Source of the DNA: Cladorhizidae sp. MBARI D1340-BT2 | Taxonomy: Eukaryota > Porifera > Demospongiae > Poecilosclerida > Cladorhizidae | Reading direction: 5' to 3' | NCBI GenBank assembly: GCA_028752905.1 | Contig: JAQNBH010000251.1 | Span: 642,501 to 706,500, forward strand | Length of the DNA stretch: 64,000 nt | Part shown: piece by piece, positions 33,201-47,008 of the stretch | How the letters are laid out: every line of letters begins with the position of its first letter | Numbering within the stretch: the first letter of the stretch is position 1 | Notes under the pieces: generated by a model | Seen by the model: only the letters and a program-made list of their open reading frames with translations | Told to the model about the DNA's origin: nothing | Database searches by the model: none | Position numbers and translations under genes: made by a program

Positions 33201-36200
33201 TGCCCTAATTTGGTCTATATGTTTCTCATTTCCCCCCCAAAAATCTTGTTTTTTTGCCGTAAAGCTCATAACTTTTCTAAACTTTATCCAAAAAAGATAA
33301 TTTTTATATCACCGGATAGCCCTTCTAATTATCTGTCTTTTGTACGTGCCAAATTTTTGAGTACTCTAAGTATTAGCAAGTTATGGTGATTTGAAGTGGT
33401 AAGGTTTGCGATATTTCCTGGCGTTTACCAGTTGCCAAAGCGGTGGCCTGCCAGTGAAAAACCACTACATTTATTGATAATCTGTTGATATGTTGCAGAT
33501 AAGGGCCTTCTCTATCAGTTGACAAAATCTGGGACTTTGGTCTTGTTAATTAGGGCAGTTATGAATTGTACTCTTACTTGATGGTAAACATGTTAGCTTC
33601 GTAGATTATCCACACTTCACTGAATAGAGTTGATGTATAGCTATTAAGATAGGACTCTCTAAGTGCTCTCTCTTGATACCAAACATCCATATATTCTGCA
33701 CACTTCACTGTAATGGACTTGCAAGATAGGTATCTCTCAGTGTTCTCTATCTTGTGCTAAACATGTTAGCTTCATAGATTCTCTACACTTCAATTAATAG
33801 ACTTGATATATAGCTCTAAAGGTAGGCCTCTCTCTGTTCTCTCTCTTGATACCAAACATCCGTATATTCTGCATACTTCACAGTAATGGACTTGATAGAA
33901 TCACAAGATAGGTTTCTCTCTGCTCTCTCTTGATGCTAAATATGTTAGCTTCATGGATTCTCCAAACTTCATTGATATATAGCTATTAAGACAGGTCTCT
34001 CTCTGTGCTCTCTGTTGATACAAAAAAACATTTATTATGCATACTTCACTGTAATGGACTTGATATGACTCGAAGGATAGGTTTCTCTATGTGTTCTCTA
34101 TCTTGATGCTAAACATGTTAGCTTCGTAGATTATCCACACTTCACTGAATAGACTTGATGTAAAGCTATTAAGATAGGACTCTCTAAGTGCTCTCTCTTG
34201 ATACAAACATCCATATATTCTGCACACTTAACTGTAATGGACTTGATATGATTCGAATGATAGGTTTCATTATGTGTTCTCTATCTTGATATTTGCCCTA
34301 ATTTGGTCTATATGTTTCTCATTTTCCCCCCAAAAATCTTGTTTTTTTGCCGTAAAGCTCATAACTGTTCTACACTTTACCCCAAAAAGATAATTTTTAT
34401 ATCACCGGATAGCCCTTCTAATTATCTGTCTTTTGTACGTGCCAAAAGTTTGAGTACTCTAAGTATTAGCAAGTTATGGTGATTTGAAGTGGTAAGGTTT
34501 GCGATATTTCCTGGCGTTTTCCAGTTGCCAAAGCGGTGGCCTGCCAGTGAAAAACCACTACATTTATTGATAATCTGTTGACATGTTGCAGATAAGGGCC
34601 TTCTCTATCAGTTGACAAAATCTGGGACATGGTCTTGTTAATTAGGGCAGTTATGAATTGTACTCTTACTTGATGCTAAACATGTTAGCTTCGTAGATTA
34701 TCCACACTTCACTGAATAGACTTGATGTAAAGCTATTAAGATAGGACTCTCTAAGTGCTCTCTCTTGATACAAACATCCATATATTCTGCACACTTCACT
34801 GTAATGGACTTGATATGATTCGAATGATAGGTTTCATTATGTGTTCTCTATCTTGATATTTGCCCTAATTTGGTCTATATGTTTCTCATTTCCCCCCCAA
34901 AAATCTTGTTTTTTTGCCGTAAAGCTCATAACTTTTCTAAACTTTATCCAAAAAAGATAATTTTTATATCACCGGATAGCCCTTCTAATTATCTGTCTTT
35001 TGTACGTGCCAAATTTTTGAGTACTCTAAGTATTAGCAAGTTATGGTGATTTGAAGTGGTAAGGTTTGCGATATTTCCTGGCGTTTACCAGTTGCCAAAG
35101 CGGTGGCCTGCCAGTGAAAAACCACTACATTTATTGATAATCTGTTGATATGTTGCAGATAAGGGCCTTCTCTATCAGTTGACAAAATCTGGGACTTTGG
35201 TCTTGTTAATTAGGGCAGTTATGAATTGTACTCTTACTTGATGGTAAACATGTTAGCTTCGTAGATTATCCACACTTCACTGAATAGAGTTGATGTATAG
35301 CTATTAAGATAGGACTCTCTAAGTGCTCTCTCTTGATACCAAACATCCATATATTCTGCACACTTCACTGTAATGGACTTGCAAGATAGGTATCTCTCAG
35401 TGTTCTCTATCTTGTGCTAAACATGTTAGCTTCATAGATTCTCTACACTTCAATTAATAGACTTGATATATAGCTCTAAAGGTAGGCCTCTCTCTGTTCT
35501 CTCTCTTGATACCAAACATCCGTATATTCTGCATACTTCACAGTAATGGACTTGATAGAATCACAAGATAGGTTTCTCTCTGCTCTCTCTTGATGCTAAA
35601 TATGTTAGCTTCATGGATTCTCCAAACTTCATTGATATATAGCTATTAAGACAGGTCTCTCTCTGTGCTCTCTGTTGATACAAAAAAACATTTATTATGC
35701 ATACTTCACTGTAATGGACTTGATATGACTCGAAGGATAGGTTTCTCTATGTGTTCTCTATCTTGATGCTAAACATGTTAGCTTCGTAGATTATCCACAC
35801 TTCACTGAATAGACTTGATGTAAAGCTATTAAGATAGGACTCTCTAAGTGCTCTCTCTTGATACAAACATCCATATATTCTGCACACTTAACTGTAATGG
35901 ACTTGATATGATTCGAATGATAGGTTTCATTATGTGTTCTCTATCTTGATATTTGCCCTAATTTGGTCTATATGTTTCTCATTTTCCCCCCAAAAATCTT
36001 GTTTTTTTGCCGTAAAGCTCATAACTGTTCTACACTTTACCCCAAAAAGATAATTTTTATATCACCGGATAGCCCTTCTAATTATCTGTCTTTTGTACGT
36101 GCCAAAAGTTTGAGTACTCTAAGTATTAGCAAGTTATGGTGATTTGAAGTGGTAAGGTTTGCGATATTTCCTGGCGTTTTCCAGTTGCCAAAGCGGTGGC

Positions 36201-39200
36201 CTGCCAGTGAAAAACCACTACATTTATTGATAATCTGTTGACATGTTGCAGATAAGGGCCTTCTCTATCAGTTGACAAAATCTGGGACATGGTCTTGTTA
36301 ATTAGGGCAGTTATGAATTGTACTCTTACTTGATGCTAAACATGTTAGCTTCGTAGATTATCCACACTTCACTGAATAGACTTGATGTAAAGCTATTAAG
36401 ATAGGACTCTCTAAGTGCTCTCTCTTGATACAAACATCCATATATTCTGCACACTTCACTGTAATGGACTTGATATGATTCGAATGATAGGTTTCATTAT
36501 GTGTTCTCTATCTTGATATTTGCCCTAATTTGGTCTATATGTTTCTCATTTTCCCCCCAAAAATCTTGTTTTTTTGCCGTAAAGCTCATAACTTTTCTAA
36601 ACTTTATCCAAAAAAGATAATTTTTATATCACCGGATAGCCCTTCTAATTATCTGTCTTTTGTACGTGCCAAATTTTTGAGTACTCTAAGTATTAGCAAG
36701 TTATGGTGATTTGAAGTGGTAAGGTTTGCGATATTTCCTGGCGTTTTCCAGTTGCCAAAGCGGTGGCCTGCCAGTGAAAAACCACTACATTTATTGATAA
36801 TCTGTTGATATGTTGCAGATAAGGGCCTTCTCTATCAGTTGACAAAATCTGGGACTTTGGTCTTGTTAATTAGGGCAGTTATGAATTGTACTCTTACTTG
36901 ATGGTAAACATGTTAGCTTCGTAGATTATCCACACTTCACTGAATAGAGTTGATGTATAGCTATTAAGATAGGACTCTCTAAGTGCTCTCTCTTGATACC
37001 AAACATCCATATATTCTGCACACTTCACTGTAATGGACTTGCAAGATAGGTATCTCTCAGTGTTCTCTATCTTGTGCTAAACATGTTAGCTTCATAGATT
37101 CTCTACACTTCAATTAATAGACTTGATATATAGCTCTAAAGGTAGGCCTCTCTCTGTTCTCTCTCTTGATACCAAACATCCGTATATTCTGCATACTTCA
37201 CAGTAATGGACTTGATAGAATCACAAGATAGGTTTCTCTCTGCTCTCTCTTGATGCTAAATATGTTAGCTTCATGGATTCTCCAAACTTCATTGATATAT
37301 AGCTATTAAGACAGGTCTCTCTCTGTGCTCTCTGTTGATACAAAAAAACATTTATTATGCATACTTCACTGTAATGGACTTGATATGACTCGAAGGATAG
37401 GTTTCTCTATGTGTTCTCTATCTTGATGCTAAACATGTTAGCTTCGTAGATTATCCACACTTCACTGAATAGACTTGATGTAAAGCTATTAAGATAGGAC
37501 TCTCTAAGTGCTCTCTCTTGATACAAACATCCATATATTCTGCACACTTAACTGTAATGGACTTGATATGATTCGAATGATAGGTTTCATTATGTGTTCT
37601 CTATCTTGATATTTGCCCTAATTTGGTCTATATGTTTCTCATTTTCCCCCCAAAAATCTTGTTTTTTTGCCGTAAAGCTCATAACTGTTCTACACTTTAC
37701 CCAAAAAAGATAATTTTTATATCACCGGATAGCCCTTCTAATTATCTGTCTTTTGTACGTGCCAAAAGTTTGAGTACTCTAAGTATTAGCAAGTTATGGT
37801 GATTTGAAGTGGTAAGGTTTGCGATATTTCCTGGCATTTTCCAGTTGCCAAAGCGGTGGCCTGCCAGTGAAAAACCACTACATTTATTGATAATCTGTTG
37901 ACATGTTGCAGATAAGGGCCTTCTCTATCAGTTGACAAAATCTGGGACATGGTCTTGTTAATTAGGGCAGTTATGAATTGTACTCTTACTTGATGCTAAA
38001 CATGTTAGCTTCGTAGATTATCCACACTTCACTGAATAGACTTGATGTAAAGCTATTAAGATAGGACTCTCTAAGTGCTCTCTCTTGATACAAACATCCA
38101 TATATTCTGCACACTTCACTGTAATGGACTTGATATGATTCGAATGATAGGTTTCATTATGTGTTCTCTATCTTGATATTTGCCCTAATTTGGTCTATAT
38201 GTTTCTCATTTTCCCCCCAAAAATCTTGTTTTTTTGCCGTAAAGCTCATAACTTTTCTAAACTTTATCCAAAAAAGATAATTTTTATATCACCGGATAGC
38301 CCTTCTAATTATCTGTCTTTTGTACGTGCCAAATTTTTGAGTACTCTAAGTATTAGCAAGTTATGGTGATTTGAAGTGGTAAGGTTTGCGATATTTCCTG
38401 GCGTTTTCCAGTTGCCAAAGCGGTGGCCTGCCAGTGAAAAACCACTACATTTATTGATAATCTGTTGATATGTTGCAGATAAGGGCCTTCTCTATCAGTT
38501 GACAAAATCTGGGACTTTGGTCTTGTTAATTAGGGCAGTTATGAATTGTACTCTTACTTGATGGTAAACATGTTAGCTTCGTAGATTATCCACACTTCAC
38601 TGAATAGAGTTGATGTATAGCTATTAAGATAGGACTCTCTAAGTGCTCTCTCTTGATACCAAACATCCATATATTCTGCACACTTCACTGTAATGGACTT
38701 GCAAGATAGGTATCTCTCAGTGTTCTCTATCTTGTGCTAAACATGTTAGCTTCATAGATTCTCTACACTTCAATTAATAGACTTGATATATAGCTCTAAA
38801 GGTAGGCCTCTCTCTGTTCTCTCTCTTGATACCAAACATCCGTATATTCTGCATACTTCACAGTAATGGACTTGATAGAATCACAAGATAGGTTTCTCTC
38901 TGCTCTCTCTTGATGCTAAATATGTTAGCTTCATGGATTCTCCAAACTTCATTGATATATAGCTATTAAGACAGGTCTCTCTCTGTGCTCTCTGTTGATA
39001 CAAAAAAACATTTATTATGCATACTTCACTGTAATGGACTTGATATGACTCGAAGGATAGGTTTCTCTATGTGTTCTCTATCTTGATGCTAAACATGTTA
39101 GCTTCGTAGATTATCCACACTTCACTGAATAGACTTGATGTAAAGCTATTAAGATAGGACTCTCTAAGTGCTCTCTCTTGATACAAACATCCATATATTC

Positions 39201-42200
39201 TGCACACTTAACTGTAATGGACTTGATATGATTCGAATGATAGGTTTCATTATGTGTTCTCTATCTTGATATTTGCCCTAATTTGGTCTATATGTTTCTC
39301 ATTTTCCCCCCAAAAATCTTGTTTTTTTGCCGTAAAGCTCATAACTGTTCTACACTTTACCCAAAAAAGATAATTTTTATATCACCGGATAGCCCTTCTA
39401 ATTATCTGTCTTTTGTATGTGCCAAAAGTTTGAGTACTCTAAGTATTAGCAAGTTATGGTGATTTGAAGTGGTAAGGTTTGCGATATTTCCTGGCGTTTT
39501 CCAGTTGCCAAAGCGGTGGCCTGCCAGTGAAAAACCACTACATTTATTGATAATCTGTTGACATGTTGCAGATAAGGGCCTTCTCTATCAGTTGACAAAA
39601 TCTGGGACATGGTCTTGTTAATTAGGGCAGTTATGAATTGTACTCTTACTTGATGCTAAACATGTTAGCTTCGTAGATTATCCACACTTCACTGAATAGA
39701 CTTGATGTAAAGCTATTAAGATAGGACTCTCTAAGTGCTCTCTCTTGATACAAACATCCATATATTCTGCACACTTCACTGTAATGGACTTGATATGATT
39801 CGAATGATAGGTTTCATTATGTGTTCTCTATCTTGATATTTGCCCTAATTTGGTCTATATGTTTCTCATTTTCCCCCCAAAAATCTTGTTTTTTTGCCGT
39901 AAAGCTCATAACTTTTCTAAACTTTATCCAAAAAAGATAATTTTTATATCACCGGATAGCCCTTCTAATTATCTGTCTTTTGTACGTGCCAAATTTTTGA
40001 GTACTCTAAGTATTAGCAAGTTATGGTGATTTGAAGTGGTAAGGTTTGCGATATTTCCTGGCGTTTTCCAGTTGCCAAAGCGGTGGCCTGCCAGTGAAAA
40101 ACCACTACATTTATTGATAATCTGTTGATATGTTGCAGATAAGGGCCTTCTCTATCAGTTGACAAAATCTGGGACTTTGGTCTTGTTAATTAGGGCAGTT
40201 ATGAATTGTACTCTTACTTGATGGTAAACATGTTAGCTTCGTAGATTATCCACACTTCACTGAATAGAGTTGATGTATAGCTATTAAGATAGGACTCTCT
40301 AAGTGCTCTCTCTTGATACCAAACATCCATATATTCTGCACACTTCACTGTAATGGACTTGCAAGATAGGTATCTCTCAGTGTTCTCTATCTTGTGCTAA
40401 ACATGTTAGCTTCATAGATTCTCTACACTTCAATTAATAGACTTGATATATAGCTCTAAAGGTAGGCCTCTCTCTGTTCTCTCTCTTGATACCAAACATC
40501 CGTATATTCTGCATACTTCACAGTAATGGACTTGATAGAATCACAAGATAGGTTTCTCTCTGCTCTCTCTTGATGCTAAATATGTTAGCTTCATGGATTC
40601 TCCAAACTTCATTGATATATAGCTATTAAGACAGGTCTCTCTCTGTGCTCTCTGTTGATACAAAAAAACATTTATTATGCATACTTCACTGTAATGGACT
40701 TGATATGACTCGAAGGATAGGTTTCTCTATGTGTTCTCTATCTTGATGCTAAACATGTTAGCTTCGTAGATTATCCACACTTCACTGAATAGACTTGATG
40801 TAAAGCTATTAAGATAGGACTCTCTAAGTGCTCTCTCTTGATACAAACATCCATATATTCTGCACACTTAACTGTAATGGACTTGATATGATTCGAATGA
40901 TAGGTTTCATTATGTGTTCTCTATCTTGATATTTGCCCTAATTTGGTCTATATGTTTCTCATTTTCCCCCCAAAAATCTTGTTTTTTTGCCGTAAAGCTC
41001 ATAACTGTTCTACACTTTACCCAAAAAAGATAATTTTTATATCACCGGATAGCCCTTCTAATTATCTGTCTTTTGTACGTGCCAAAAGTTTGAGTACTCT
41101 AAGTATTAGCAAGTTATGATGATTTGAAGTGGTAAGGTTTGCGATATTTCCTGGCGTTTTCCAGTTGCCAAAGCGGTGGCCTGCCAGTGAAAAACCACTA
41201 CATTTATTGATAATCTGTTGACATGTTGCAGATAAGGGCCTTCTCTATCAGTTGACAAAATCTGGGACATGGTCTTGTTAATTAGGGCAGTTATGAATTG
41301 TACTCTTACTTGATGCTAAACATGTTAGCTTCGTAGATTATCCACACTTCACTGAATAGACTTGATGTAAAGCTATTAAGATAGGACTCTCTAAGTGCTC
41401 TCTCTTGATACAAACATCCATATATTCTGCACACTTCACTGTAATGGACTTGATATGATTCGAATGATAGGTTTCATTATGTGTTCTCTATCTTGATATT
41501 TGCCCTAATTTGGTCTATATGTTTCTCATTTTCCCCCCAAAAATCTTGTTTTTTTGCCGTAAAGCTCATAACTTTTCTAAACTTTATCCAAAAAAGATAA
41601 TTTTTATATCACCGGATAGCCCTTCTAATTATCTGTCTTTTGTACGTGCCAAATTTTTGAGTACTCTAAGTATTAGCAAGTTATGGTGATTTGAAGTGGT
41701 AAGGTTTGCGATATTTCCTGGCGTTTTCCAGTTGCCAAAGCGGTGGCCTGCCAGTGAAAAACCACTACATTTATTGATAATCTGTTGATATGTTGCAGAT
41801 AAGGGCCTTCTCTATCAGTTGACAAAATCTGGGACTTTGGTCTTGTTAATTAGGGCAGTTATGAATTGTACTCTTACTTGATGGTAAACATGTTAGCTTC
41901 GTAGATTATCCACACTTCACTGAATAGAGTTGATGTATAGCTATTAAGATAGGACTCTCTAAGTGCTCTCTCTTGATACCAAACATCCATATATTCTGCA
42001 CACTTCACTGTAATGGACTTGCAAGATAGGTATCTCTCAGTGTTCTCTATCTTGTGCTAAACATGTTAGCTTCATAGATTCTCTACACTTCAATTAATAG
42101 ACTTGATATATAGCTCTAAAGGTAGGCCTCTCTCTGTTCTCTCTCTTGATACCAAACATCCGTATATTCTGCATACTTCACAGTAATGGACTTGATAGAA

Positions 42201-43160
42201 TCACAAGATAGGTTTCTCTCTGCTCTCTCTTGATGCTAAATATGTTAGCTTCATGGATTCTCCAAACTTCATTGATATATAGCTATTAAGACAGGTCTCT
42301 CTCTGTGCTCTCTGTTGATACAAAAAAACATTTATTATGCATACTTCACTGTAATGGACTTGATATGACTCGAAGGATAGGTTTCTCTATGTGTTCTCTA
42401 TCTTGATGCTAAACATGTTAGCTTCGTAGATTATCCACACTTCACTGAATAGACTTGATGTAAAGCTATTAAGATAGGACTCTCTAAGTGCTCTCTCTTG
42501 ATACAAACATCCATATATTCTGCACACTTAACTGTAATGGACTTGATATGATTCGAATGATAGGTTTCATTATGTGTTCTCTATCTTGATATTTGCCCTA
42601 ATTTGGTCTATATGTTTCTCATTTTCCCCCCAAAAATCTTGTTTTTTTGCCGTAAAGCTCATAACTGTTCTACACTTTACCCAAAAAAGATAATTTTTAT
42701 ATCACCGGATAGCCCTTCTAATTATCTGTCTTTTGTATGTGCCAAAAGTTTGAGTACTCTAAGTATTAGCAAGTTATGGTGATTTGAAGTGGTAAGGTTT
42801 GCGATATTTCCTGGCGTTTTCCAGTTGCCAAAGCGGTGGCCTGCCAGTGAAAAACCACTACATTTATTGATAATCTGTTGACATGTTGCAGATAAGGGCC
42901 TTCTCTATCAGTTGACAAAATCTGGGACATGGTCTTGTTAATTAGGGCAGTTATGAATTGTACTCTTACTTGATGCTAAACATGTTAGCTTCGTAGATTA
43001 TCCACACTTCACTGAATAGACTTGATGTAAAGCTATTAAGATAGGACTCTCTAAGTGCTCTCTCTTGATACAAACATCCATATATTCTGCACACTTCACT
43101 GTAATGGACTTGATATGATTCGAATGATAGGTTTCATTATGTGTTCTCTATCTTGATATT
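33201..43160 (+). repeat. Six tandem 1660-bp dimers, second round
   Basis: Dimers start at 33201, 34861, 36521, 38181, 39841 and 41501. The first two look identical and both carry the markers of the single dimer at 531 (seven C, GCGTTTACC, CCCCAAAAAG in the short core). The remaining four correspond one to one to the dimers from 2191 on, at an offset of 34,330 bp, including GGCATTTT near 37834, TTATGATGATT near 41117 and TGTATGTGCC at 39418 and 42738. The second round therefore has one extra dimer, a duplication of its first. Confidence 0.95.
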
Positions 43161-45914
43161 TGCCCTAATTTGGTCTATATGTTTCTCATTTTCCCCCCAA
43201 AAATCTTGTTTTTTTGCCGTAAAGCTCATAACTTTTCTAAACTTTATCCAAAAAAGATAATTTTTATATCACCGGATAGCCCTTCTAATTATCTGTCTTT
43301 TGTACGTGCCAAATTTTTGAGTACTCTAAGTATTAGCAAGTTATGGTGATTTGAAGTGGTAAGGTTTGCGATATTTCCTGGCGTTTTCCAGTTGCCAAAG
43401 CGGTGGCCTGCCAGTGAAAAACCACTACATTTATTGATAATCTGTTGATATGTTGCAGATAAGGGCCTTCTCTATCAGTTGACAAAATCTGGGACTTTGG
43501 TCTTGTTAATTAGGGCAGTTATGAATTGTACTCTTACTTGATGGTAAACATGTTAGCTTCGTAGATTATCCACACTTCACTGAATAGAGTTGATGTATAG
43601 CTATTAAGATAGGACTCTCTAAGTGCTCTCTCTTGATACCAAACATCCATATATTCTGCACACTTCACTGTAATGGACTTGCAAGATAGGTATCTCTCAG
43701 TGTTCTCTATCTTGTGCTAAACATGTTAGCTTCATAGATTCTCTACACTTCAATTAATAGACTTGATATATAGCTCTAAAGGTAGGCCTCTCTCTGTTCT
43801 CTCTCTTGATACCAAACATCCGTATATTCTGCATACTTCACAGTAATGGACTTGATAGAATCACAAGATAGGTTTCTCTCTGCTCTCTCTTGATGCTAAA
43901 TATGTTAGCTTCATGGATTCTCCAAACTTCATTGATATATAGCTATTAAGACAGGTCTCTCTCTGTGCTCTCTGTTGATACAAAAAACATTTATTATGCA
44001 TACTTCACTGTAATGGACTTGATATGACTCGAATGATAGGTTTCTCTATGTGTTCTCTATCTTGATGCTAGACAGGTTAGCTTCATAGATTCTCCACACT
44101 TCACTGAATAAACTTGATATATATCTATTAAGATTGGTCTCTCCCTGTGCTCTCTGTTGATATCAAACATCCATAATATTCTGCAAACTTCACTGTAATG
44201 GACTTGATATGATTCGAATGATAGGTTTCATTATGTGTTCTCTATCTTGATATTTGCCCTAATTTGGTCTATATGTTTCTCATTTTCCCCCCAAAAATCT
44301 TGTTTTTTTGCCGTAAAGCTCATAACTTTTCTAAACTTTATCCAAAAAAGATAATTTTTATATCACCGGATAGCCCTTCTAATTATCTGTCTTTTGTACG
44401 TGCCAAATTTTTGAGTACTCTAAGTATTAGCAAGTTATGGTGATTTGAAGTGGTAAGGTTTGCGATATTTCCTGGCGTTTTCCAGTTGCCAAAGCGGTGG
44501 CCTGCCAGTGAAAAACCACTACATTTATTGATAATCTGTTGATATGTTGCAGATAAGGGCCTTCTCTATCAGTTGACAAAATCTGGGACTTTGGTCTTGT
44601 TAATTAGGGCAGTTATGAATTGTACTCTTACTTGATGGTAAACATGTTAGCTTCGTAGATTATCCACACTTCACTGAATAGAGTTGATGTATAGCTATTA
44701 AGATAGGACTCTCTAAGTGCTCTCTCTTGATACCAAACATCCATATATTCTGCACACTTCACTGTAATGGACTTGCAAGATAGGTATCTCTCAGTGTTCT
44801 CTATCTTGTGCTAAACATGTTAGCTTCATAGATTCTCTACACTTCAATTAATAGACTTGATATATAGCTCTAAAGGTAGGCCTCTCTCTGTTCTCTCTCT
44901 TGATACCAAACATCCGTATATTCTGCATACTTCACAGTAATGGACTTGATAGAATCACAAGATAGGTTTCTCTCTGCTCTCTCTTGATGCTAAATATGTT
45001 AGCTTCATGGATTCTCCAAACTTCATTGATATATAGCTATTAAGACAGGTCTCTCTCTGTGCTCTCTGTTGATACAAAAAAACATTTATTATGCATACTT
45101 CACTGTAATGGACTTGATATGACTCGAAGGATAGGTTTCTCTATGTGTTCTCTATCTTGATGCTAAACATGTTAGCTTCGTAGATTATCCACACTTCACT
45201 GAATAGACTTGATGTAAAGCTATTAAGATAGGACTCTCTAAGTGCTCTCTCTTGATACAAACATCCATATATTCTGCACACTTAACTGTAATGGACTTGA
45301 TATGATTCGAATGATAGGTTTCATTATGTGTTCTCTATCTTGATATTTGCCCTAATTTGGTCTATATGTTTCTCATTTTCCCCCCAAAAATCTTGTTTTT
45401 TTGCCGTAAAGCTCATAACTGTTCTACACTTTACCCAAAAAAGATAATTTTTATATCACCGGATAGCCCTTCTAATTATCTGTCTTTTGTATGTGCCAAA
45501 AGTTTGAGTACTCTAAGTATTAGCAAGTTATGGTGATTTGAAGTGGTAAGGTTTGCGATATTTCCTGGCGTTTTCCAGTTGCCAAAGCGGTGGCCTGCCA
45601 GTGAAAAACCACTACATTTATTGATAATCTGTTGACATGTTGCAGATAAGGGCCTTCTCTATCAGTTGACAAAATCTGGGACATGGTCTTGTTAATTAGG
45701 GCAGTTATGAATTGTACTCTTACTTGATGCTAAACATGTTAGCTTCGTAGATTATCCACACTTCACTGAATAGACTTGATGTAAAGCTATTAAGATAGGA
45801 CTCTCTAAGTGCTCTCTCTTGATACAAACATCCATATATTCTGCACACTTCACTGTAATGGACTTGATATGATTCGAATGATAGGTTTCATTATGTGTTC
45901 TCTATCTTGATATT
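43161..45914 (+). repeat. 1094-bp D2 unit plus one 1660-bp dimer
   Basis: The unit at 43161 (1094 bp, D2 end) is followed by 1093 bp (44255) and 567 bp (45348). This is the counterpart of 8831-11585, differing by one T in the run near 45396. Confidence 0.93.
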
Positions 45915-47008
45915 TGCCCTAATTTGGTCTATATGTTTCTCATTTTCCCCCCAAAAATCTTGTTTTTTTGCCGTAAAGCTCATAACTTTTCTAAACTTTA
46001 TCCAAAAAAGATAATTTTTATATCACCGGATAGCCCTTCTAATTATCTGTCTTTTGTACGTGCCAAATTTTTGAGTACTCTAAGTATTAGCAAGTTATGG
46101 TGATTTGAAGTGGTAAGGTTTGCGATATTTCCTGGCGTTTTCCAGTTGCCAAAGCGGTGGCCTGCCAGTGAAAAACCACTACATTTATTGATAATCTGTT
46201 GATATGTTGCAGATAAGGGCCTTCTCTATCAGTTGACAAAATCTGGGACTTTGGTCTTGTTAATTAGGGCAGTTATGAATTGTACTCTTACTTGATGGTA
46301 AACATGTTAGCTTCGTAGATTATCCACACTTCACTGAATAGAGTTGATGTATAGCTATTAAGATAGGACTCTCTAAGTGCTCTCTCTTGATACCAAACAT
46401 CCATATATTCTGCACACTTCACTGTAATGGACTTGCAAGATAGGTATCTCTCAGTGTTCTCTATCTTGTGCTAAACATGTTAGCTTCATAGATTCTCTAC
46501 ACTTCAATTAATAGACTTGATATATAGCTCTAAAGGTAGGCCTCTCTCTGTTCTCTCTCTTGATACCAAACATCCGTATATTCTGCATACTTCACAGTAA
46601 TGGACTTGATAGAATCACAAGATAGGTTTCTCTCTGCTCTCTCTTGATGCTAAATATGTTAGCTTCATGGATTCTCCAAACTTCATTGATATATAGCTAT
46701 TAAGACAGGTCTCTCTCTGTGCTCTCTGTTGATACAAAAAACATTTATTATGCATACTTCACTGTAATGGACTTGATATGACTCGAATGATAGGTTTCTC
46801 TATGTGTTCTCTATCTTGATGCTAGACAGGTTAGCTTCATAGATTCTCCACACTTCACTGAATAAACTTGATATATATCTATTAAGATTGGTCTCTCCCT
46901 GTGCTCTCTGTTGATATCAAACATCCATAATATTCTGCAAACTTCACTGTAATGGACTTGATATGATTCGAATGATAGGTTTCATTATGTGTTCTCTATC
47001 TTGATATT
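45915..47008 (+). repeat. 1094-bp unit ending in D2, intact parent of the recombinant unit
   Basis: The core is of the dimer type with six C, followed by A, B, C and D2. It matches the front of 11586-12679 but continues into ordinary C (TATGTTAGC) and D2. With the next unit at 47009 it represents the two parents whose fusion is seen in the first round. Confidence 0.9.
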
